A DNA stretch of 64,000 nt, taken from Streptomyces sp. ICBB 8177 (GTDB lineage Bacteria; Actinomycetota; Actinomycetes; Streptomycetales; Streptomycetaceae). Numbering within the stretch: position 1 is the first letter of the stretch; every line of letters starts with the position of its first letter. The translations under genes were made by a program, and so were the position numbers. The DNA lies in the NCBI RefSeq assembly GCF_003144095.1, contig NZ_NSKH01000023.1, forward strand, positions 482,964 to 546,963. The letters are read 5' to 3'. Positions 57,959 to 64,000 of the stretch are shown here, in pieces. The notes below the pieces were generated by a model that saw only the letters and a list, made by a program, of their open reading frames with translations, made no database searches and had not been told where the DNA came from.

Positions 57959-58752
57959 TGCGTGCCGCTCGACCGACCCCGATCGCCGGAACCGGTGCCG
58001 CGCTGCTGACGGCGGCGCTGTTGGGCCTTGGCCCGGCCACCCCCGCGCTCGCCGACGACAGCGCGAGCCCGAACCCGTCCGCGAGCGCGAGCGCAGGACC
58101 GCCCACCGAGGCCGGAACCGACTTCCGTACCGCCACCGCGATCCAGCAGGGCGAACGCGCCACCGCCGACGCCTCCACCGGCGACTACCTGTACTGGGCC
58201 TTCCCCGGCGACACCGGCCAGGACATCACCGTCAAGGCCACCGTCACCTTCCCCTCGACCTCGGTCACCCACGCCGCGTCCACCTGGCAGATCGACGTCT
58301 ACGACGGACTGCGCCGCCACCAGCCCTGCCGCTACGGCATGGCCTCGCGGCAGGCGGACCCCGGCGCCACCAGCGTCGAGCTGTCGTGCACGCTGCGCAC
58401 CGTGCAGTCGTACGCGGACACCTGGTCGAACGACCCGCTGCGCGGCGCGTACTACATCCGGCTCACCGCGACGGACATCGCCCAGACGGACCTGGGCCTG
58501 CCGGTCCAGGCGGCCGTCGAGGCCACCGCCTCCGACGCGGGCGGCTCGGCCGCGGCCGACGGGTCGGTGACCCCGCTGGTGCCCGGGGAGTCGGCCTCCG
58601 TGGTGCCGTCCGGCGGCTGGTCGTCGACCTGGTGGTCGGCCCGCTGGCTGTGGAGCGCGGGCGGCGCCGTCCTCGCCGCCCTGGCCGGGATCGGCGGCTA
58701 CGCGCTCACCCGCGGTCGCGGCAGGCCGCGCGGCATACCGCGCGAGAGGTGA
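57958..58752 (+). CDS. Anchored hypothetical partner of the VWA protein
   Basis: A 264-residue protein with signal peptide (1-32), a Ser/Pro/Ala-rich spacer (about 35-50), a domain (about 50-175) resembling the second half of the VWA protein (DFRTATAIQQGERATADASTGDYLYWAFPG) with two Cys (RHQPCRYGM and ELSCTLR), a low-complexity stretch, and a C-terminal membrane segment with RGRGRPRG tail. Unknown function; coupled to the VWA gene by overlap. Confidence 0.7.
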   Translation: MRAARPTPIAGTGAALLTAALLGLGPATPALADDSASPNPSASASAGPPTEAGTDFRTATAIQQGERATADASTGDYLYWAFPGDTGQDITVKATVTFPSTSVTHAASTWQIDVYDGLRRHQPCRYGMASRQADPGATSVELSCTLRTVQSYADTWSNDPLRGAYYIRLTATDIAQTDLGLPVQAAVEATASDAGGSAAADGSVTPLVPGESASVVPSGGWSSTWWSARWLWSAGGAVLAALAGIGGYALTRGRGRPRGIPRER

Positions 58753-58796
58753 GCGGCGCCGCGGTGCCGTGTCGTCGGTGAACACCTCGCGCACAC

Positions 58797-58833
58797 GCGG
58801 GCACCGGCGGCCTCCAGGTCCGCCGGTGCCCGC
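58797..58833. terminator. Bidirectional hairpin terminator
   Basis: GCGGGCACCGGCGG (58797-58810) and its exact complement (58820-58833) with a 9-nt loop, between two converging genes. Confidence 0.85.
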
Positions 58834-58851
58834 TGCCGGTGATCCCTCGGG

Positions 58852-59439
58852 TCACGCGCGGCCGAGGCCCTCCATGGCGTCCTTCACCCGGTCCAGCAGT
58901 GAGGCGAACGGCCCGATCATCCACTGGGAAGCGGCCGAGCCGACCACCCCCGGGTGCGGGCGGGTCGGCGCGAACTTCTCCACGGTGCGCAGCCGGTGCC
59001 CCATGTGACGGCGCTGCTCGGGCGTGCACCCTTCGAGGACCTGCGGGAACTCCTCGCGTTCCTCCATCTCGGCGTGGTGCGAGACCATCCGCTCCAGCCG
59101 CCGCAGCGCCGGGTCGAACTCCAGCCGGGAGACGTCGAACACCTCCAGGTCCGCGAGCGCCCTGGTGATGTGCTCCTCCTCCTCGTTGCGGGCCTCCGTC
59201 ACGTCGGATCCCACGCACTTGCAGGACGCGCGGCGCAGCACCATCTCCTCGCCCGCCTCGTGCACCGCGAGCGTGGCGCGCAGCTCGTGGAAGAGCCGCC
59301 GCTTGTCCGTCTCGTCCTCCGCCCCCAGCACGGCGCCGAACAGCTCCCGCACCCGTGCGTGCTGCTCCAGCAGGATGGCGATCACGTCGTCGTCCGGGAG
59401 CCGGTCGGCCGGTGCGCGGTCTTCGGTCGCGTGGTTCAT
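58852..59439 (-). CDS. Hemerythrin HHE-domain protein
   Basis: A 195-residue hemerythrin-like protein. The iron ligands His/Glu appear in LLEQHARVRELF, HELRATLAVHEAGEEM, EEEHITRAL and HHAEMEEREEFPQVL. These proteins bind a diiron centre and oxygen or NO, or sense it. Start ATG at 59439. It converges with the VWA-partner gene. Cys in CKCVG and GCTPEQ could add redox sensitivity (inference). Confidence 0.88.
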   Translation of the reverse strand: MNHATEDRAPADRLPDDDVIAILLEQHARVRELFGAVLGAEDETDKRRLFHELRATLAVHEAGEEMVLRRASCKCVGSDVTEARNEEEEHITRALADLEVFDVSRLEFDPALRRLERMVSHHAEMEEREEFPQVLEGCTPEQRRHMGHRLRTVEKFAPTRPHPGVVGSAASQWMIGPFASLLDRVKDAMEGLGRA

Positions 59440-59625
59440 GACACCCCAAGCCTTCCGTCATCGGCGGTGCCGGACCGCCGCCGAGCCGAGCGCGGCGCCT
59501 CGCACGCGCCTGTCCGTTCTACCGTCTGACCGGTGGAGGGCCCCCGCAAACCGGTCGCAGGCCCGGCGGATGAGCCGACCGGGGGATGTCCGAATCATCC
59601 GGACCGGGCCGGGTAAGCGCTCGGC

Positions 59626-59949
59626 ATGAAGGCACTCAGCGTGAACCTCGCCGCGCAGGACCTGGACGGCATCTGGCCGATGCTGGTCTTCGGCGGCCTC
59701 GCGGTCATCATCCTCATCGGAGCGGTGGTGCTGGGTCTGCGCCGCCGCGAGCCCCCGGTGCCGAAGGAACCCCAGCTCAGGGCCGGTGCCTGGCACACCA
59801 GGCAGGAGTACGGCGAGCAGACGCCGCCGGACCACGGCCCCGGGCACCAGGACTCCCTGCCGCACGGACCGCAGGAGCCGCCGCAGCCGCCGCCCGAGGT
59901 GGCCCGCGGCCACCGGCGCCGTCCGCACGAGTTCCGCGACCACGCCTGA
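59626..59949 (+). CDS. Small single-pass membrane protein (DUF6479-like)
   Basis: A 107-residue protein with one membrane helix (WPMLVFGGLAVIILIGAVVLGL, about 17-38), an N-terminus outside or inside that cannot be decided, and a basic, then Pro/His-rich cytosolic-type tail. Widespread in Streptomyces but without known function. The ATG at 59626 has no strong ribosome binding site. A hairpin terminator follows. Confidence 0.7.
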   Translation: MKALSVNLAAQDLDGIWPMLVFGGLAVIILIGAVVLGLRRREPPVPKEPQLRAGAWHTRQEYGEQTPPDHGPGHQDSLPHGPQEPPQPPPEVARGHRRRPHEFRDHA

Positions 59950-59958
59950 GCCGGCCCC

Positions 59959-59992
59959 GCGACCGCGGCCGTTCACGGGCGGCCGCGGTCGC
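59959..59992. terminator. Hairpin terminator between convergent genes
   Basis: GCGACCGCGGCCG (59959-59971) and its exact complement (59980-59992) with an 8-nt loop. Confidence 0.8.
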
Positions 59993-60078
59993 CGTCGTCC
60001 ACCGGCAATGGGGCCCGCGTCACGAAGACGGTGCCCACGGCGGCGGCCCGCACGCGAGCGTCCGCGCGGCCGCGGTGC

Positions 60079-60666
60079 TCAGGAAGGCGGTCGCTCCAGG
60101 GGATGTGCCTCCAGGGCCCGTGCGGTGGTCACGAGGTTCGCCGCGAGCGCCCCGGCGGCCCGGAGCGCTCTGGGGCGGTCCCTGGCCGCCTCACGCGGGT
60201 CGCCGGGCGCGTGGATCCAGGCGTGGCCCGGGATCGTGTAGCCGATGTCGGCGAGCGCGCCGCAGATCCCGCACGCGGCGTGGCGGGCGCCGTCCTCCTC
60301 ACCCGTGGCGACGACCCCCGCGACCCGGTCGTACGCCAACGGGCGGCCGTCCTCACCGGTCTCGGAGCGCATCGCGGACATGCGCTCCAGCACCCGCCAG
60401 GCCAGCGACGAGGGGCGCCCCAGGCGGGCGGGCGAGGCCACGAGGAGGACGCTGGCGCCGGTCAGCAGGTCGTGCACCCCGGGCCAGGCGTCGCTGCCGC
60501 CCATGTCGGTGGCCGTGCCCGACGGCAGGCTGAGGTCGGCGGCACGGAACGCCGACACCTCGACGCCGCGTTCCCGCAGGGAGTCCGCGACCACGTCGGC
60601 CAGCGCCTCGGTGGCGGACAGCTGGGGCGTCGCCTTGAGAGTGCAGTTGATGACGACGGCGCGCAT
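60079..60666 (-). CDS. NADPH-dependent FMN reductase/flavodoxin-fold protein
   Basis: A 195-residue flavodoxin-like protein: INCTLKATPQLSATEAL (phosphate-binding loop near 7-23), SVLLVASPARLGRPSSLAWRVLERM, then GVVATGEEDGARHAACGICGALADIGYTIPG, typical of the FMN-dependent reductase (WrbA/SsuE-like) family. ATG at 60666. Probably reduces FMN or quinones. Divergent from the dehydratase gene. Confidence 0.82.
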   Translation of the reverse strand: MRAVVINCTLKATPQLSATEALADVVADSLRERGVEVSAFRAADLSLPSGTATDMGGSDAWPGVHDLLTGASVLLVASPARLGRPSSLAWRVLERMSAMRSETGEDGRPLAYDRVAGVVATGEEDGARHAACGICGALADIGYTIPGHAWIHAPGDPREAARDRPRALRAAGALAANLVTTARALEAHPLERPPS

Positions 60667-60827
60667 GCCCGGCGGGTACCCGGGAAACGATGGACATCAC
60701 GACCGGTCGGCGCCCGGCCCGGACGCTCACCCGGGTGCCCGCCACCCCGCGCGTGAAGAGCGCGCGCGGCGGACAATGACTTCCGAAAGCTGCGGACCGC
60801 GGCGTACTGCGATTGGCAGGTGGCAAC

Positions 60828-61133
60828 GTGACCAGGCTGCTCGACGACGATGAGGTCGCCAAGAGGATGTCCCACTACGACCTCGTGGACTGGCGGCGCG
60901 AGGGTGGCACGCTGCGCCGCACCATCGACGCCTACGACTTCCCCACGGCGGTCCACATCGTGCAGAAGATCGTGGTCGAGGCCCAGAAGCTCGACCACCA
61001 CCCCGACATCGACATCCGGGGCCGGACCCTGCACTTCACCCTGAGCAGCGAGGGCGGGCTGTCCGACGCCGACGTGGAGCTGGCGCAGCGCATCGAGACC
61101 GCCGCCGGCACCCTGGCCAGGGGCCACGACTGA
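60828..61133 (+). CDS. 4a-hydroxytetrahydrobiopterin dehydratase (PCD/DCoH)
   Basis: A 101-residue protein of the pterin-4a-carbinolamine dehydratase family. The signature is EAQKLDHHPDIDIRG (catalytic His pair). It regenerates quinonoid pterin after aromatic amino acid hydroxylation; in bacteria it also occurs with no hydroxylase nearby, as here. GTG at 60828 preceded by AGGTGG. Confidence 0.9.
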   Translation: MTRLLDDDEVAKRMSHYDLVDWRREGGTLRRTIDAYDFPTAVHIVQKIVVEAQKLDHHPDIDIRGRTLHFTLSSEGGLSDADVELAQRIETAAGTLARGHD

Positions 61134-61440
61134 CGCCTGGGCGCGCCGCACGGTGAACCGGTGAGGTCCGTCGCGACCAGGCAGCAGCCGGTGCAGCGCG
61201 CCCTCGACCAGGCCGCCTCCGCGGCCTCGTCGTGCCCGCCGAGCGCGCAGACCACCGTCGCGCCGGGTCGTCGTTCCTCGTCCCGCAACGGCCGGGTGGC
61301 CAACCCTCGTGGCCCGGACGATGATGGTGGTGGCTCCGTCGTGGGTGACATCAAGGCCGCCGGGCGGCGGAGTGAGCCGTTGCAAGGCAGACGGGCGGCG
61401 CACCGTCGCCCGCCTCTCGCCCCCAGGGAGGCAGCGAGCC
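61134..61440. other. Promoter region of glycerol kinase gene, no gene
   Basis: About 300 bp. No glycerol facilitator gene precedes glpK here. The ribosome binding site GGGAGG lies before 61441. Nothing else is clear. Confidence 0.5.
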
Positions 61441-62958
61441 ATGGCGGACTTCGTCGGCGCGGTGGACCAAGGCACCACCAGCAGTCGCTTCATGATCTTC
61501 GACCACGATGGCAACGAGGTGGCCAAGCACCAACTCGAACACGACCAGATCCTGCCGCGCCCCGGATGGGTGGAGCACGATCCGGTGGAGATCTGGGAAC
61601 GCACCAACGTCGCCATCCAGAACGCGGTGCGCGCCGCCGGCATCTCCGCCTCCGACCTGGCCGCCATCGGCATCACCAACCAGCGTGAGACCACGGTGGT
61701 GTGGGACCCGCGCACCGGGCAGCCGTACCACAACGCCATCGTGTGGCAGGACACCCGCACCGACCGCATCGTCTCCGCACTGGAGCGGGCCGGGCACGGC
61801 GACCTGATCCGGCGCCGCGCGGGCCTGCCGCCCGCCACCTACTTCTCCGGCGGCAAGCTCCAGTGGATGCTGGAGAACGTCGATGGCCTGCGCAAGGCCG
61901 CAGAGGAGGGCAACGCGCTGTTCGGCACCACGGACTCGTGGGTGCTGTGGAACCTCACCGGCGGACCCAACGGAGGCATCCACGCCACCGACGTCACCAA
62001 CGCCAGCCGCACCATGCTGATGGACCTGGAGACGCTGGACTGGGACGACGAACTCCTCGGCCTGTTCGGCATCCCGCGGGCCATGCTGCCGAAGATCAAC
62101 TCCTCTTCGCACCCCGAGGCGTTCGGCACCTCGCGCACCAGCCGCCCGCTGAACACCCCCGTTCCCATCACCGGTGTGCTCGGCGACCAGCAGGCCGCCA
62201 CCGTGGGCCAGGTCTGCTTCGCGCGCGGCCAGGCGAAGAACACCTACGGCACCGGCAACTTCCTGCTGCTCAACACCGCGACGGAGCCGGTGCGTTCGGA
62301 ACACGGACTGATCACCACGGTCTGCTACCGCTTCGGCGACGAACCGGCCGTCTACGCGCTCGAAGGCTCGATCGCGGTCACCGGCTCGGCCGTGCAGTGG
62401 CTGCGCGACCAGATGCGCGCCATCCGGGACGCCGCCGAGAGCGAGACGCTCGCCCGCACCGTGGACGACAGCGGCGGCATCTACTTCGTCCCGGCGTTCT
62501 CCGGCCTGTTCGCGCCCTACTGGCGCTCCGACGCGCGCGGCGCCATCGTGGGCCTGGCCCGCTACCACACCAACGGCCACCTGGCGCGCGCCACGCTGGA
62601 GTCCATCTGCTACCAGACCCGCGACGTGGTCGAGGCGATGGCACAGGACTCCGGTGTCCACCTCGACGTGCTGCGCGTCGACGGCGGCGTCACCGCCAAC
62701 GACCTGTGCATGCAGACCCAGGCCGACATCCTCGGTGTCCCCGTCAGCCGTCCGGTCGTCGCCGAGACCACCGCACTGGGCGCCGCCTACGCGGCCGGTC
62801 TCGCGGTGGGCTTCTGGCGCACCAAGGAGGAACTGGCCGAACACTGGCACGAGTCGAAGCGCTGGGAACCGCAGTGGACCGAGGAACAGCGCGACGAGGG
62901 CTACGCGGGCTGGAAGAAGGCCGTCGAGCGCACCCTGGACTGGGTGGACGTCTCCTGA
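61441..62958 (+). CDS. glpK: Glycerol kinase
   Basis: A 505-residue FGGY-family kinase. N-terminal [40 protein letters not shown], the central [11 protein letters not shown], and the C-terminal [28 protein letters not shown] are GlpK signatures. It phosphorylates glycerol with ATP to sn-glycerol 3-phosphate. Start ATG at 61441 after GGGAGG. It is a single gene here, with a strong hairpin after the stop, convergent with a GMC oxidoreductase gene. Confidence 0.95.
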   Translation: MADFVGAVDQGTTSSRFMIFDHDGNEVAKHQLEHDQILPRPGWVEHDPVEIWERTNVAIQNAVRAAGISASDLAAIGITNQRETTVVWDPRTGQPYHNAIVWQDTRTDRIVSALERAGHGDLIRRRAGLPPATYFSGGKLQWMLENVDGLRKAAEEGNALFGTTDSWVLWNLTGGPNGGIHATDVTNASRTMLMDLETLDWDDELLGLFGIPRAMLPKINSSSHPEAFGTSRTSRPLNTPVPITGVLGDQQAATVGQVCFARGQAKNTYGTGNFLLLNTATEPVRSEHGLITTVCYRFGDEPAVYALEGSIAVTGSAVQWLRDQMRAIRDAAESETLARTVDDSGGIYFVPAFSGLFAPYWRSDARGAIVGLARYHTNGHLARATLESICYQTRDVVEAMAQDSGVHLDVLRVDGGVTANDLCMQTQADILGVPVSRPVVAETTALGAAYAAGLAVGFWRTKEELAEHWHESKRWEPQWTEEQRDEGYAGWKKAVERTLDWVDVS

Positions 62959-62964
62959 ACGACC

Positions 62965-62996
62965 GTGGCGGGGGCGGCCAACGCCGCCCCCGCCAC
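62965..62996. terminator. Bidirectional hairpin terminator after glpK
   Basis: GTGGCGGGGGCGG (62965-62977) and its exact complement (62984-62996) with a 6-nt loop, between convergent genes. Confidence 0.85.
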
Positions 62997-63018
62997 CGCG
63001 CGGTGCGGACCGCCGTCG

Positions 63019-64000
63019 TCAGGCCCGGGCGTCCTCCTTGATCATGTCGGCGCACTTCTCGCCGATCATCATCGTGGTGATGCACGGGTTGACGGTGACC
63101 AGTTCCGGCATGGCCGAGCCGTCCGCGACCCGCAGGCCGCGTACGCCGCGCACCCGCAGACGGGGGTCGAGCGGGGCGTTCGGGTCGCTGTCCGGGCCCA
63201 TCTTCACGGTGCACGCCGGGTGGTAGACGGTGTTGTGCGTCGTGACGATGTAGTCGCGCAGCTCGTCGTCGGTCGTCACGTCGGGGCCCGGCGCCAGTTC
63301 CGCGCCGGCCCACTCCGCGAGCGCCGGCCGCGCCGCGATCTCGCGGGCCAGCCGCAGCCCGTACGTCATGACCCGCATGTCCTCCTCGTCGGTGAAGTAG
63401 CGCGGGTCCACCCGGGGCTTGTCACGGAAGTCGCGGGTGCGCAGCCGCACCGTGCCGCGCGAGCGCGCGTGCGTGACGTTGGGGGTCAGGCAGAACGCGT
63501 TCTCACTCGTCGGGTAGCCGCGCCGGTAGGTGTTCATGTCGAACGGCATCGAGCCGTAGTGGAACATCAGGTCCGGCCGGTCCAGACCCGGGCGGGTCGT
63601 GGTGAACAGGCCGATCTCCCACCACTGGTTGGAGCTGGTCACCATCGGCCGCTTGGCGTCCCACATGATGACGCCCTCCGGGTGGTCCTGGAGGTTCTGC
63701 CCGACCCCGGGCGCGTCCAGCACGACGTCCACACCGACCTCCCGCAGGTGGTCGGCCGGGCCGATGCCGGAGAGCATCAGCAGCTTCGGGGTGTCGATCG
63801 CGCCGCAGGAGACGACCACCTCGCGGCGGGCCCGCACCGACCGGGTGTGCACCAGGTCCGGGTCCAGGTACTCCACACCCGTGCAGCGCCGCTCCTCGTC
63901 GATCAGCAGCCGCCGGGCGCGCAGCCCGGTGCGCACCTGAAGGTTGGGCCGCTTGCCCAGGATCGGATGGAGGTAGGCGACCGAGGAGGACTGCCGGATG
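63019..64000 (-). CDS. GMC oxidoreductase (choline dehydrogenase-like), 5' part outside window
   Basis: The C-terminal 326 or so residues of a glucose-methanol-choline flavoprotein. The GMC signature 2 is VVSCGAIDTPKLLMLSGIGP, followed by GVGQNLQDHPEG, and the C-terminal HNTVYHPACTVKMG carries the catalytic His of the BetA group. It oxidises an alcohol to an aldehyde with FAD. The start lies beyond the right edge. Confidence 0.9.
   Translation of the reverse strand, partial: IRQSSSVAYLHPILGKRPNLQVRTGLRARRLLIDEERRCTGVEYLDPDLVHTRSVRARREVVVSCGAIDTPKLLMLSGIGPADHLREVGVDVVLDAPGVGQNLQDHPEGVIMWDAKRPMVTSSNQWWEIGLFTTTRPGLDRPDLMFHYGSMPFDMNTYRRGYPTSENAFCLTPNVTHARSRGTVRLRTRDFRDKPRVDPRYFTDEEDMRVMTYGLRLAREIAARPALAEWAGAELAPGPDVTTDDELRDYIVTTHNTVYHPACTVKMGPDSDPNAPLDPRLRVRGVRGLRVADGSAMPELVTVNPCITTMMIGEKCADMIKEDARA

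Noticed and set aside
1-64000. CRISPR arrays, tRNA or rRNA genes, insertion sequences
   Set aside because: No spaced repeat array, no cloverleaf-like sequence and no transposase motif was noticed; a dedicated scan was not possible.

Overview
The window is high-GC actinobacterial DNA with GTG starts, ATGA/GTGA gene overlaps and G/C-rich hairpin terminators without U-tracts. Gene content (pathway NRPS, SpoIIE-type phosphatases with kinase domains, Tat-exported EfeB, MHS transporter, roadblock-type proteins) points to Streptomyces or a close relative. No rRNA, tRNA, CRISPR array or transposase was seen.

1 to about 21.8 kb: a pyrrolobenzodiazepine (PBD) cluster of tomaymycin/limazepine type. The gene order matches the tomA-tomM order as I remember it. 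One branch (tomH, tomI, tomJ, tomK, tomL) turns L-tyrosine into a 4-alkylproline unit; the C-methyltransferase needed for three-carbon side chains (LmbW/Apd4 type) is absent, so a two-carbon (ethyl/ethylidene) side chain is predicted. The other branch (DAHP synthase, PhzE-like, PhzD-like and an SDR) should give 3-hydroxyanthranilate by the phenazine-like route described for limazepine. An HpaB-type hydroxylase, its flavin reductase and a catechol-type O-methyltransferase modify the aryl ring. Two NRPS proteins (A-T, then a C-A-T-reductase with an odd N-terminal carrier-like segment) join the units and release an aldehyde that closes to the imine. A UvrA-like protein gives self-protection against the DNA-alkylating product, and a ParB/StrR-like protein is the likely regulator. 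A palindrome (GRTTTCC-N4-RGAAAYC) recurs in the control regions of this half.

22.2 to 31.3 kb: a one-strand operon that I do not recognise as a known pathway: P450, acyl-CoA dehydrogenase, FemAB/GNAT-like acyltransferase, SRPBCC protein, class III aminotransferase, ACP, FabF-like ketosynthase, FAR-like reductase and RraA-like protein. It looks like carrier-bound acyl chemistry ending in reductive release and transamination to an amine. It lacks the palindrome of the PBD half, so it may be a separate cluster.

31.7 to 39.98 kb: EfeB/EfeO iron uptake without a visible EfeU permease, a secreted SapM-like phosphatase, a degenerate cysteinyl-tRNA-synthetase-like protein, a secreted alpha/beta hydrolase and a lone type II thioesterase.

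40 to 64 kb: ordinary chromosomal functions: two SpoIIE phosphatase/kinase regulators, a PRC-barrel/DUF2382 stress protein, a TetR regulator, an MHS transporter, three tandem roadblock-like proteins, a ClC chloride channel with CBS domains convergent with a MarR regulator, RidA, GNAT, a von Willebrand A protein with a partner, hemerythrin, a flavodoxin-like reductase, pterin dehydratase, glycerol kinase and a truncated GMC oxidoreductase.
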